NCBI GenBank assembly: GCA_964057225.1
Contig: OZ059894.1
Coordinates: 8,504,131 to 8,568,130, forward strand
Origin: Auanema rhodensis
Lineage: Eukaryota > Nematoda > Chromadorea > Rhabditida > Rhabditidae
Direction: 5' to 3'
DNA length: 64,000 nt
The position numbers and the translations under genes are program-made. The notes below the pieces were generated by a model that searched no databases, was not told the DNA's origin, and saw nothing but the letters and a program-made list of their open reading frames with translations. Position 1 is the first letter of the stretch. Each line of letters opens with the position of its first letter. Positions 52,084-61,914 of this stretch are shown here, in pieces.

Positions 52084-52155
52084 GGGCCGAACCGGGAATT
52101 GAACCCGGGACCTCTCGCACCCGAAGCGAGAATCATACCCCTAGACCATTCGGCC
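52084..52155 (-). tRNA. tRNA-Pro(CGG) copy 20
   Basis: Consensus copy with T6 terminator. Confidence 0.97.
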
Positions 52156-52328
52156 ATGAAGTTTGAAAGTTATTTTCAAAAAATAGGAGAGTTTTTGTTA
52201 AATTATGAGAATATAATATATTCTTCAACTTGTTTAGTCATTTTTAAACATGATAAGACAAAGCTTGATGATTAGATTATGAATCAGAATTATTAATACT
52301 TCGAATTGAGTTAACAAATCAAAAAATT

Positions 52329-52400
52329 GGGCCGAACCGGGAATTGAACCCGGGACCTCTCGCACCCGAAGCGAGAATCATACCCCTAGACCATTCGGCC
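52329..52400 (-). tRNA. tRNA-Pro(CGG) copy 21
   Basis: Consensus copy with T6 terminator. Confidence 0.97.
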
Positions 52401-52573
52401 ATGAAGTTTGAAAGTTATTTTCAAAAAATAGGAGAGTTTTTGTTAAATTATGAGAATATAATATATTCTTCAACTTGTTTAGTCATTTTTAAACATGATA
52501 AGACAAAGCTTGATGATTAGATTATGAATCAGAATCATTAATACTTCGATTTGAGTTAACAAATCAAAAAATT

Positions 52574-52645
52574 GGGCCGAACCGGGAATTGAACCCGGGA
52601 CCTCTCGCACCCGAAGCGAGAATCATACCCCTAGACCATTCGGCC
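52574..52645 (-). tRNA. tRNA-Pro(CGG) copy 22
   Basis: Consensus copy with T6 terminator. Confidence 0.97.
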
Positions 52646-52818
52646 ATGAAGTTTGAAAGTTATTTTCAAAAAATAGGAGAGTTTTTGTTAAATTATGAGA
52701 ATATAATATATTCTTTAACTTGTTTAGTCATTTTTTTATAAAAAAGGACAAAGCTTGATGATTAGATTATGAATCAGAATCATTAATACTTCGATTTGAG
52801 TTAACAAATCAAAAAATT

Positions 52819-52890
52819 GGGCCGAACCGGGAATTGAACCCGGGACCTCTCGCACCCGAAGCGAGAATCATACCCCTAGACCATTCGGCC
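52819..52890 (-). tRNA. tRNA-Pro(CGG) copy 23
   Basis: Consensus copy with T6 terminator. Confidence 0.97.
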
Positions 52891-53063
52891 ATGAAGTTTG
52901 AAAGTTATTTTCAAAAAATAGGAGAGTTTTTGTTAAATTATGAGAATATAATATATTCTTTAACTTGTTTAGTCATTTTTTTATAAAAAAGGACAAAGCT
53001 TGATGATTAGATTATGAATCAGAATCATTAATACTTCGAATTGAGTTAACAAATCAAAATATT

Positions 53064-53135
53064 GGGCCGAACCGGGAATTGAACCCGGGACCTCTCGCAC
53101 CCGAAGCGAGAATCATACCCCTAGACCATTCGGCC
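53064..53135 (-). tRNA. tRNA-Pro(CGG) copy 24
   Basis: Consensus tRNA, but the terminator is interrupted (TATTTTG), leaving only T4. Confidence 0.96.
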
Positions 53136-53308
53136 ATAAAGTTTAGAAATAATTTTCAAAAAATAGGAGAGTTTTTGTTAAATTGTTAATTTATAATATA
53201 TTCTTTAACTTGTTTAGTCATTTTTTTATAAAAAAGGACAAAGCTTGATGATTAGATTATGAATCAGAATCATTAATACTTCGATTTGAGTTAACAAATC
53301 AAAAAATT

Positions 53309-53380
53309 GGGCCGAACCGGGAATTGAACCCGGGACCTCTCGCACCCGAAGCGAGAATCATACCCCTAGACCATTCGGCC
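53309..53380 (-). tRNA. tRNA-Pro(CGG) copy 25
   Basis: Consensus copy with T6 terminator. Confidence 0.97.
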
Positions 53381-53553
53381 ATGAAGTTTGAAAGTTATTT
53401 TCAAAAAATAGGAGAGTTTTTGTTAAATTGTTAATTAATAATATATTCTTTAACTTGTTTAGTCATTTTTTTACAAGACAGGACAAAGCGTGATGATTTG
53501 ATAATGAATCAGAATCATTAATACTTCGATTTCAGTTAACAAATCAAAAAATA

Positions 53554-53625
53554 GGGCCGAACCGGAAATTGAACCCGGGACATCTTGCACCCGAAGCGAG
53601 AATCATACCCCTAGACCATTCGGCC
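53554..53625 (-). tRNA. tRNA-Pro(CGG) copy 26, variant B
   Basis: Variant B changes; the flank also differs from most units by GTTCGAAAG and TTTTCGAAAA. Confidence 0.9.
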
Positions 53626-53798
53626 ATGAAGTTCGAAAGTTATTTTCGAAAAATAGGAGAGTTTTTGTTAAATTGTTAATTTATAATATATTCTTTAACT
53701 TGTTTAGTCATTTTTTTACAAGACAGGACAAAGCGTGATGATTTGATAATGAATCAGAATCATTAATACTTCGATTTCAGTTAACAAATCAAAAAATA

Positions 53799-53870
53799 GG
53801 GCCGAACCGGAAATTGAACCCGGGACATCTTGCACACGAAGCGAGAATCATACCCCTAGACCATTCGGCC
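53799..53870 (-). tRNA. tRNA copy 27, Pro body with CGT anticodon
   Basis: Variant B body with anticodon loop TTCGTGT, so the anticodon is CGT (reads ACG, Thr) in place of CGG. Loss of G36 should hurt prolyl-tRNA synthetase recognition. May be a pseudogene or an anticodon-shifted tRNA. Confidence 0.88.
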
Positions 53871-54043
53871 ATGAAGTTCGAAAGTTATTTTCGAAAAATA
53901 GGAGAGTTTTTGTTAAATTGTTAATTTATAATATATTCTTTAACTTGTTTAGTCATTTTTTTACAAGACAGGACAAAGCGTGATGATTTGATAATGAATC
54001 AGAATCATTAATACTTCGATTTCAGTTAACAAATCAAAAAATA

Positions 54044-54115
54044 GGGCCGAACCGGAAATTGAACCCGGGACCTCTCGCACCCGAAGCGAGAATCATACCC
54101 CTAGACCATTCGGCC
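54044..54115 (-). tRNA. tRNA-Pro(CGG) copy 28, B/consensus chimera
   Basis: T-stem wobble and 3' flank of variant B, but consensus anticodon stem and variable loop. Confidence 0.94.
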
Positions 54116-54288
54116 ATGAAGTTTGAAAGTTATTTTCAAAAAATAGGAGAGTTTTTGTTAAATTGTTAATTTATAATATATTCTTTAACTTGTTTAGTCA
54201 TTTTTTTACAAGACAGGACAAAGCGTGATGATTTGATAATGAATCAGAATCATTAATACTTCGATTTCAGTTAACAAATCAAAAAATA

Positions 54289-54360
54289 GGGCCGAACCGG
54301 AAATTGAACCCGGGACATCTTGCACCCGAAGCGAGAATCATACCCCTAGACCATTCGGCC
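54289..54360 (-). tRNA. tRNA-Pro(CGG) copy 29, variant B
   Basis: Full set of variant B changes. Confidence 0.9.
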
Positions 54361-54533
54361 ATGAAGTTTGAAAGTTATTTTCAAAAAATAGGAGAGTTTT
54401 TGTTAAATTATGAGAATATAATATATTCTTCAACTTGTTTAGTCATTTTTTTACAAGACAGGACAAAGCTTGATGATTAGATTATGAATCAGAATTATTA
54501 ATACTTCGAATTGAGTTAACAAATCAAAAAATT

Positions 54534-54605
54534 GGGCCGAACCGGGAATTGAACCCGGGACCTCTCGCACCCGAAGCGAGAATCATACCCCTAGACCATT
54601 CGGCC
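54534..54605 (-). tRNA. tRNA-Pro(CGG) copy 30
   Basis: Consensus copy with T6 terminator. Confidence 0.97.
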
Positions 54606-54778
54606 ATAAAGTTTAGAAGTAATTTTCAAAAAATAGGAGAGTGTTTGTTAAATTGTTAATTTATAATATATTCTTTAACTTGTTTAGTCATTTTTAAACA
54701 TGATAAGACAAAGCTTGATGATTAGATTATGAATCAGAATTATTAATACTTCGAATTGAGTTAACAAATCAAAAAATT

Positions 54779-54850
54779 GGGCCGAACCGGGAATTGAACC
54801 TGGGAGCTCTCGCACCCGAAGCGAGAATCATACCCCTAGACCATTCGGCC
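54779..54850 (-). tRNA. tRNA-Pro(CGG) copy 31, variant C
   Basis: Same T-stem mismatch and variable-loop change as copy 16. Confidence 0.9.
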
Positions 54851-55023
54851 ATAAAGTTTAGAAGTAATTTTCAAAAAATAGGAGAGTTTTTGTTAAATTG
54901 TTAATTTATAATATATTCTTTAACTTGTTTAGTCATTTTTTTATAAAAAAGGACAAAGCTTGATGATTAGATTATGAATCAGAATCATTAATACTTCGAT
55001 TTCAGTTAACAAATCAAAAAATA

Positions 55024-55095
55024 GGGCCGAACCGGAAATTGAACCCGGGACCTCTCGCACCCGAAGCGAGAATCATACCCCTAGACCATTCGGCC
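55024..55095 (-). tRNA. tRNA-Pro(CGG) copy 32, B/consensus chimera
   Basis: Variant B T-stem and flank with consensus anticodon stem, as in copy 28. Confidence 0.94.
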
Positions 55096-55268
55096 ATGAA
55101 GTTTGAAAGTTATTTTCAAAAAATAGGAGAGTTTTTGTTAAATTGTTAATTTATAATATATTCTTTAACTTGTTTAGTCATTTTTTTATAAAAAAGGACA
55201 AAGCTTGATGATTAGATTATGAATCAGAATCATTAATACTTCGATTTCAGTTATCAAATCAAAAAATT

Positions 55269-55340
55269 GGGCCGAACCGGGAATTGAACCCGGGACCTCT
55301 CGCACCCGAAGCGAGAATCATACCCCTAGACCATTCGGCC
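55269..55340 (-). tRNA. tRNA-Pro(CGG) copy 33
   Basis: Consensus copy with T6 terminator. Confidence 0.97.
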
Positions 55341-55513
55341 ATGAAGTTTGAAAGTTATTTTCAAAAAATAGGAGAGTTTTTGTTAAATTGTTAATTTATA
55401 ATATATTCTTTAACTTGTTTAGTCATTTTTTTATAAAAAAGGACAAAGCTTGATGATTAGATTATGAATCAGAATCATTAATACTTCGATTTCAGTTAAC
55501 AAATCAAAAAATA

Positions 55514-55585
55514 GGGCCGAACCGGAAATTGAACCCGGGACATCTTGCACCCGAAGCGAGAATCATACCCCTAGATCATTCGGCC
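55514..55585 (-). tRNA. tRNA-Pro(CGG) copy 34, variant B
   Basis: Variant B plus G10 to A at the D-stem and A-box edge. Confidence 0.88.
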
Positions 55586-55758
55586 ATGAAGTTTGAAAGT
55601 TATTTTCAAAAAATAGGAGAGTTTTTGTTAAATTATGAGAATATAATATATTCTTCAACTTGTTTAGTCATTTTTAAACATGATAAGACAAAGCTTGATG
55701 ATTAGATTATGAATCAGAATCATTAATACTTCGAATTGAGTTAACAAATCAAAAAATT

Positions 55759-55830
55759 GGGCCGAACCGGGAATTGAACCCGGGACCTCTCGCACCCGAA
55801 GCGAGAATCATACCCCTAGACCATTCGGCC
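55759..55830 (-). tRNA. tRNA-Pro(CGG) copy 35
   Basis: Consensus copy with T6 terminator. Confidence 0.97.
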
Positions 55831-56003
55831 ATGAAGTTTGAAAGTTATTTTCAAAAAATAGGAGAGTTTTTGTTAAATTGTTAATTTATAATATATTCTT
55901 TAACTTGTTTAGTCATTTTTTTATAAAAAAGGACAAAGCTTGATGATTAGATTATGAATCAGAATCATTAATACTTCGATTTCAGTTATCAAATCAAAAA
56001 ATT

Positions 56004-56075
56004 GGGCCGAACCGGGAATTGAACCCGGGACCTCTCGCACCCGAAGCGAGAATCATACCCCTAGACCATTCGGCC
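56004..56075 (-). tRNA. tRNA-Pro(CGG) copy 36
   Basis: Consensus copy with T6 terminator. Confidence 0.97.
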
Positions 56076-56248
56076 ATGAAGTTTGAAAGTTATTTTCAAA
56101 AAATAGGAGAGTTTTTGTTAAATTGTTAATTTATAATATATTCTTTAACTTGTTTAGTCATTTTTTTATAAAAAAGGACAAAGCGTGATGATTTGATAAT
56201 GAATCAGAATCATTAATACTTCGATTTCAGTTAACAAATCAAAAAATA

Positions 56249-56320
56249 GGGCCGAACCGGAAATTGAACCCGGGACCTCTCGCACCCGAAGCGAGAATCA
56301 TACCCCTAGACCATTCGGCC
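56249..56320 (-). tRNA. tRNA-Pro(CGG) copy 37, B/consensus chimera
   Basis: Variant B T-stem with consensus anticodon stem. Confidence 0.94.
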
Positions 56321-56493
56321 ATAAAGTTTAGAAATAATTTTCAAAAAATAGGAGAGTTTTTGTTAAATTGTTAATTTATAATATATTCTTCAACTTGTTT
56401 AGTCATTTTTAAACATGATAAGACAAAGCTTGATGATTAGATTATGAATCAGAATTATTAATACTTCGAATTGAGTTAACAAATCAAAAAATT

Positions 56494-56565
56494 GGGCCGA
56501 ACCGGGAATTGAACCCGGGACCTCTCGCACCCGAAGCGAGAATCATACCCCTAGACCATTCGGCC
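56494..56565 (-). tRNA. tRNA-Pro(CGG) copy 38
   Basis: Consensus copy with T6 terminator. Confidence 0.97.
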
Positions 56566-56738
56566 ATAAAGTTTAGAAGTAATTTTCAAAAAATAGGAGA
56601 GTGTTTGTTAAATTGTTAATTTATAATATATTCTTTAACTTGTTTAGTCATTTTTAAACATGATAAGACAAAGCTTGATGATTAGATTATGAATCAGAAT
56701 TATTAATACTTCGAATTGAGTTAACAAATCAAAAAATT

Positions 56739-56810
56739 GGGCCGAACCGGGAATTGAACCCGGGACCTCTCGCACCCGAAGCGAGAATCATACCCCTAGA
56801 CCATTCGGCC
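56739..56810 (-). tRNA. tRNA-Pro(CGG) copy 39
   Basis: Consensus copy with T6 terminator. Confidence 0.97.
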
Positions 56811-56983
56811 ATAAAGTTTAGAAATAATTTTCAAAAAATAGGAGAGTTTTTGTTAAATTGTTAATTTATAATATATTCTTTAACTTGTTTAGTCATTTTT
56901 TTATAAAAAAGGACAAAGCTTGATGATTAGATTATGAATCAGAATCATTAATACTTCGATTTGAGTTAACAAATCAAAAAATT

Positions 56984-57055
56984 GGGCCGAACCGGGAATT
57001 GAACCCAGGACCTCTCGCACCCGAAGCGAGAATCATACCCCTAGACCATTCGGCC
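56984..57055 (-). tRNA. tRNA-Pro(CGG) copy 40
   Basis: One T-stem change (C50 to T), leaving a wobble pair. Confidence 0.95.
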
Positions 57056-57228
57056 ATGAAGTTTGAAAGTTATTTTCAAAAAATAGGAGAGTTTTTGTTA
57101 AATTGTTAATTTATAATATATTCTTCAACTTGTTTAGTCATTTTTAAACATGATAAGACAAAGCGTGATGATTTGATAATGAATCAGAATCATTAATACT
57201 TCGATTTCAGTTAACAAATCAAAAAATA

Positions 57229-57300
57229 GGGCCGAACCGGAAATTGAACCCGGGACATCTTGCACCCGAAGCGAGAATCATACCCCTAGATCATTCGGCC
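57229..57300 (-). tRNA. tRNA-Pro(CGG) copy 41, variant B
   Basis: Last left-arm copy: variant B plus G10 to A, as in copy 34. Its upstream spacer is cut by the LTR after 110 bp. Confidence 0.88.
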
Positions 57301-57410
57301 ATGAAGTTTGAAAGTTATTTTCAAAAAATAGGAGAGTTTTTGTTAAATTATGAGAATATAATATATTCTTCAACTTGTTTAGTCATTTTTAAACATGACA
57401 AGACAAAGCT

Positions 57411-57746
57411 CGTTGCATTCGGAGATCAATACGTTGCAGTCGGGTTAGAATCAGACGACATGAGACTGAGAGAGGACGACACGCTGGTCATATCGAAAAC
57501 AGACTTTAGCTTTGCCTTTTGGAATGACTATGGATGGTTGGTCTTCCTTTCTTAGCTCTCTTTTACTTTATATCTTTTTGTAGACTTCTATAACTTATTG
57601 TAATCATGTAGACATAATAAACCTTTCTTTCTCGAGTCTTATGTTTATCCATTATGCTCTTTATCTACCGCTACATCTGGAATACTATCACACTCATCTT
57701 GTAGGCTTTATCGGTCTATAGGATCGACGTGAGAGCATAACGGAAC
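57411..57746 (+). repeat. Left LTR, 5' end probably cut
   Basis: Closely matches 59992-60306, including TGACTATGGATGGTTGGTC, a polyadenylation-like CATAATAAACC, and the shared end GCATAACGGAAC. It differs by a roughly 20-bp insertion near 57460. It starts exactly where the tRNA spacer stops. Confidence 0.85.
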
Positions 57747-57747
57747 G

Positions 57748-57767
57748 TGGAGGTTCCACCTCGAACC
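57748..57767 (+). other. Primer-binding-site-like stretch
   Basis: TGGAGGTTCCACC lies one base after the LTR end, the place and TGG start expected of a tRNA primer site. The spacing of the following bases does not fit a whole normal tRNA 3' end, so the primer tRNA is not assigned. Confidence 0.4.
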
Positions 57768-58285
57768 TTTTTATCTTCATTCTTGACTATTTTCTCTTAT
57801 ATTTCGTTATTTTTTTTACAATTTTTTGAATCTGAATGCTCTTATATCTCTAAACCATCTACCATGTCTTAACACAATACGGTGGGGCCAACAACGTTTT
57901 AAAAAGGAACAGATGAAGGGACCACTCCTTTTGGAGATGGATCTTCTATATTTTGAGAAACTTAAGTTATATTGTCTCGTGTGTTTACAATTTTTTTTCT
58001 GTCTGAACTGAACCATTTTTATATGCTTGCTGTTAACATCAAATACCAAGTTACCCGAACTCGAAGCATTTTTGAGGACCCTAAGATGAATAAGTGAACA
58101 AATTCACCAGAGGATTTTTTTTTGAGATTTATGCCCACTGTTTCTCTTTTTAAGGAACAATTTTGGCTTCGAGGAAAGAATAGCCACGGTTATTTCTTTT
58201 ATTTTTGTGGATGAAACAATTTTTGCACTGGAGGAGCCTTATTAGTTCCACCTGTAGTAAAGAAATGTAAATTAACAGAAACAAA

Positions 58286-58785
58286 TCATGTGCTACGTAC
58301 ACAAATCCATCTATACACGCGAAACCACACGGCACACGAGTGGGACGCGTGGTGCTGCTCGAAGGAAGTACACAAGCTGCGTGTACGCGATTTGTTATTC
58401 CTCCGAGACACAAACAGAACAATCGATAGGGTGCAGCCTATAGCGGAGCACGAGTGCAGGCAGGCGATTCGCGATCGCGAGACGAGTACGAGGAGCGGCC
58501 GCGTTTAGTACTAGAGCGCGGAGTCATGACCCGCATGCCCGATGATACAATATTATCCAATTTAATACTAAACACTGAAGGTCGTAGTGCTCATCATGGT
58601 AATTGCAAATCAAATACATCAATAATTATATGGGATCCCCAAACATCGGATTCTTGTTGTAATTATATCGATATGCATTACTACGATGCTATAATCAGAG
58701 CAGAAACTATTTTAACTCCAAGTACACAATCAGCGCTTATCCTTTCGAGTAAAATAACACCAAAGCCAATTGCATCCTGCTTTAG
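58286..58785 (+). other. Internal retroelement region with unassigned open frames
   Basis: A GC-rich patch (about 58290-58510) contains the palindrome-like ATTCGCGATCGCGAG. An open frame at 58454-58801 holds a Cys-containing segment (DPQTSDSCCNYIDMHYYDA) that might be a remnant of a structural or envelope-type protein; I cannot confirm a family. Confidence 0.3.
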
Positions 58786-59367
58786 ACAACCATCGCTATA
58801 ACAACAATTGTCGCCGATGTCATCATTGATAGATTCCTCAGGAAGTTCGTATATATTTTTATACCACCAAATCGTTTAATAACCGATTGTGGATCTAATT
58901 TTGTATCAAAGAAATTTGAAGAAATGTGTGAAAAACTTGGCATTAAACACGAGCCAACACTCCCTCATCAGAAAAACTCTAATGGACAAGTCGAAAGACT
59001 ACACAGAACGCTAGAAGAAAGATTAACACACTATCTCAACAAAGACGTAACTGATTGGGACATGTATTTACCAAAAATTACTTTTGCGTTAAATACAATA
59101 ACACACGCAACGACAGGAATCTCTCCATACATAGCATTATTCGGAAAAGAAAGTCGTATGAGATTAGACAAAGAATTATTCCCCGAGACATTACAACCAG
59201 AGACCTTGGAAGAAATTGAGAATACCGAATATATCAGAGAAGAAAGAAGAAGCATCATTCAAGAAAATCTAGCAAAACATCAAGAAACCGCGAAGAAAAA
59301 GCATGATTGGATTTGTATAACTTTGTACTCTCTTGTCAACTCTCTTTTAAAAAACCAGAGCTATTAA
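58786..59367 (+). pseudogene. Retroelement integrase fragment (DD35E core end)
   Basis: The open frame of about 193 codons contains the second Asp in LITDCGSNF and the catalytic Glu in NGQVERLHRTLEE, exactly 35 residues apart. It then reads FALNTITHATTGISPYIALFG, the typical end of a Ty3/gypsy integrase core. The zinc-binding N-terminus and the first catalytic Asp are missing, and no polymerase precedes it. This is a remnant, not a working enzyme. The choice of Ty3/gypsy over other LTR groups rests on recalled motif wording. Confidence 0.8.
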
Positions 59368-59991
59368 TATTATTATATCATTGAAAAACTTGAGTAAGAC
59401 GAGATGTAAGCTAATAATCGAAGAGCATTTCAGTTTCAAAGAATATATGATTATAAAACTTCATCAATTTCAAATAATTTCCCGTAAATAAAGAAGAAAT
59501 GAAAGATAAGAGACATTATATTGCATATTCATCTGAGCAACAGTCCTTATCAAGTAGTTAATGATTCAATTCCGGAAATTATATGGGATTTAATTTATTT
59601 TCATTTTTTTATTATTACAATTCGCTTTGAATACGCTGAGGAAACGTGCTAGCTCCATCGATAATATAGCATGACTCTCGTTGCTCTATACTCAAACAAG
59701 TTAGACATGCAGCGTCGTGCCTAAAAAAGTATTTTGCGCACTCTCGCTGACGAAATATAGATCTGGTATTCTAAAAGATTGTTTTATTATTTAATATTCA
59801 TGTATTTTCAAATAATTTTCATTAAATTCTTCTTAGATAATATTGTTTAACATTATATTGTAATTTATCTTTACTATTTTTATGTCAACATTGTAATTTT
59901 TATTTTTAAAAACTAAACCTTCTGCTACGTTTGAAACAAGCCACATATTTTGCTATTCGCGAGGACGCGACATAAACTCGAAAAAATGGCA
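59368..59991. other. Non-coding tail of the retroelement
   Basis: AT-rich sequence between the integrase stop and the right LTR. The true LTR start may lie in this stretch, since the left LTR used for comparison is cut. Confidence 0.4.
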
Positions 59992-60306
59992 CGTACCATT
60001 CGGAAATCAATACGTAGCAGGCGGGTTAGAATCAGACGACACGCCCTTCATATGGAACGCAGACTTCAGCTTTGCCTTATGCAATGACTATGGATGGTTG
60101 GTCTTCCTTTCTTAGCTCTCTTTTACCTTATATCTTTATGTAGACTTCTATAACTTATTGTAATCATGTAGACATAATAAACCTTTCTTTCTCGAGTCTT
60201 ATGTTTATCCATTATGCTCTATATCTACCGCTACATCTGAAATACTATCACACTCATCTTGTAGGCTTTATTGGTCTATAGGATCGACGTGAGAGCATAA
60301 CGGAAC
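59992..60306 (+). repeat. Right LTR
   Basis: Direct repeat of 57411-57746. Its end GCATAACGGAAC abuts the right tRNA array at 60307. Confidence 0.85.
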
Positions 60307-60377
60307 GAAGAATATATTATATTCCCACAATTTCAAAAAATCTCTCTTATTTTTTGAAAATTACTTCTAATTCTTGT

Positions 60378-60449
60378 GGCCGAATGGTCTAGGCGTATGA
60401 TTCTCTCTTCGGGTGCGAGAGGTCTCGGGTTCAATTCCCGGTTCGGCCC
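60378..60449 (+). tRNA. tRNA-Pro(CGG) copy R1, degenerate
   Basis: D-loop G to C, G30 to T (mismatch next to the anticodon loop), and a T-stem wobble at 49. Probably poor or non-functional. Confidence 0.85.
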
Positions 60450-60620
60450 AATTTTTGATTTGATAACTCAAATCGAAGTATTAATGATTCTGATTCATAA
60501 TCTAATCATCACGTTTTGTCCTTTTTTGTAAAAAAATGACTAAACAAGTTAAAGAATATATTATATTCTCATAATTTAGCAAAAACTCTCTTATTTTTTA
60601 AAATTACTTCTGAACTTTAT

Positions 60621-60692
60621 GGCCGAAAGGTCTAGGGGTATGATTCTCGCTTCGGGTGCGAGAGGTCCCGGGTTCAATTCCCGGTTCGGCCC
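60621..60692 (+). tRNA. tRNA-Pro(CGG) copy R2
   Basis: The near-universal T8 is changed to A; otherwise consensus. Confidence 0.88.
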
Positions 60693-60864
60693 AATTTTTG
60701 ATTTGTTATCTCAAATCGAAGTATTATTGATTCTGATTCATAATCTAATCATTACGCTTTGTCCTTTTTTGTAAAATAATGACTAAACAAGTTGAGGAAC
60801 ATGTTATATTCCCACAATTTCACGAAAACTCTCCTATTTTTTGAAAATTACTTCTAAACTTTAT

Positions 60865-60936
60865 GGCCGAATGGTCTAGCGGTATGATTCTCGCTTCGGG
60901 TGCGAGAGGTCCCGGGTTCAATTCCCGGTTCGGCAC
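60865..60936 (+). tRNA. tRNA-Pro(CGG) copy R3
   Basis: D-loop G to C, and G1-A72 mismatch at the end of the acceptor stem. Confidence 0.87.
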
Positions 60937-61109
60937 AATTTTTTGATTTGATAACTCAAATCGAAGTATTAATGATTCTGATTCATAATCTAATCATCAC
61001 GCTTTGTAATTTTTTGTAAAATAATGACTAAACAAGTTGAAGAACATGTTATATTCCCACAATTTCACGAAAACTCTCCTATTTTTTGAAAATTACTTCT
61101 AAACTTTAT

Positions 61110-61181
61110 GGCCGAATGGTCTAGGGGTATGATTCTCGCTTCGTGTGCGAGAGGTCCCGGGTTCAATTCCCGGTTCGGCCC
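61110..61181 (+). tRNA. tRNA copy R4, Pro body with CGT anticodon
   Basis: Anticodon loop TTCGTGT in an otherwise consensus body, giving anticodon CGT (codon ACG, Thr). Confidence 0.9.
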
Positions 61182-61353
61182 AATTTTTGATTTGATAACT
61201 CAAATCGAAGTATTAATGATTCTGATTCATAATCTAATCATCACGCTTTGTCCTTTTTTGTAAAAAAATGACTAAACAAGTTGAAGAATATATTATATTC
61301 CCACAATTTCACGAAAACTCTCCTATTTTTTGAAAATTACTTCTAAACTTTAT

Positions 61354-61425
61354 GGCCGAATGGTCTAGGGGTATGATTCTCGCTTCGGGTGCGAGAGGTC
61401 CCGGGTTAAATTCCCGGTTCGGCCC
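61354..61425 (+). tRNA. tRNA-Pro(CGG) copy R5, B-box hit
   Basis: C56 to A in the T-loop (GGGTTAAAT). This base is part of the pol III B box and the tRNA elbow, so the copy is probably inactive. Confidence 0.85.
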
Positions 61426-61597
61426 AATTTTTTGATTTGATAACTCAAATCGAAGTATTATTGATTCTCATTCATAATGTATTCATCACGCTTTGTCCTT
61501 TTTTGTAAAAAAATGACTAAACAAGTTGAAGAATATATTATATTCCCACAATTTCACAAAATCTCTCTTATTTTTTAAAATTACTTCTAAACTTCAT

Positions 61598-61669
61598 GGC
61601 CGAATGGTCTAGGGGTATGATTCTCGCTTCGGGTGCGAGAGGTCCCGGGTTCAATTCCCGGTTCGGCCC
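61598..61669 (+). tRNA. tRNA-Pro(CGG) copy R6
   Basis: Consensus copy with T6 terminator. Confidence 0.97.
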
Positions 61670-61842
61670 AATTTTTTGATTTGTTAACTGAAATCGAAGA
61701 ATTAATGATTCTGATTCATTATCTAATCATCACGCTTTGTCCTTTCTTGTAAAAAAATGACTAAACAAGTTAAAGAATATATTATAAATTAACAATTTAA
61801 CAAAAACTCTCCTATTTTTTGAAAATAACTTTCAAACTTTAT

Positions 61843-61914
61843 GGCCGAATGGTCTAGGGGTATGATTCTCGCTTCGGGTGCAAGATGTCCCGGGTTCAAT
61901 TTCCGGTTCGGCCC
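61843..61914 (+). tRNA. tRNA-Pro(CGG) copy R7, variant B
   Basis: The only variant B copy in the right arm, with the same stem mismatch and flank as the left-arm B copies. Confidence 0.9.

Larger units (their letters stand above)
47409..57410 (-). repeat. Left tRNA-Pro(CGG) tandem array, 41 units
   Basis: Head-to-tail repeat units of 244-246 bp. From copy 8 to copy 41 the spacing is exactly 245 bp at every step. Each unit holds one 72-nt tRNA-Pro on the minus strand followed by a T-run pol III terminator and a spacer of about 173 bp. Spacers come in a few alternative forms that are shuffled between units: three variants of a 20-bp patch (TTATAAAAAAGGACA, TTACAAGACAGGACA, AAACATGATAAGACA) and two of another (TTGTTAATTTATAATA, TTATGAGAATATAATA). 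Twenty-two of the 41 tRNAs match the consensus exactly as read by eye. Confidence 0.97.
57411..60306 (+). mobile_element. Damaged Ty3/gypsy-type LTR retroelement between the tRNA arms
   Basis: Two direct LTR copies (57411-57746 and 59992-60306) bracket about 2.2 kb of internal sequence. A TGG-starting primer-binding-site-like stretch follows the left LTR at 57748. Only an integrase fragment is recognisable; gag, protease, reverse transcriptase and RNase H are not seen, so the element is heavily deleted. The two junctions with the tRNA array show no matching target-site duplication (AAAGCT on the left, GAAG on the right), which suggests rearrangement rather than a simple insertion. Confidence 0.75.

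Noticed and set aside
47409-57410. CRISPR-like pattern of repeats and spacers
   Set aside because: The repeated part is a tRNA, the spacers are also repeated, and the host is eukaryotic.
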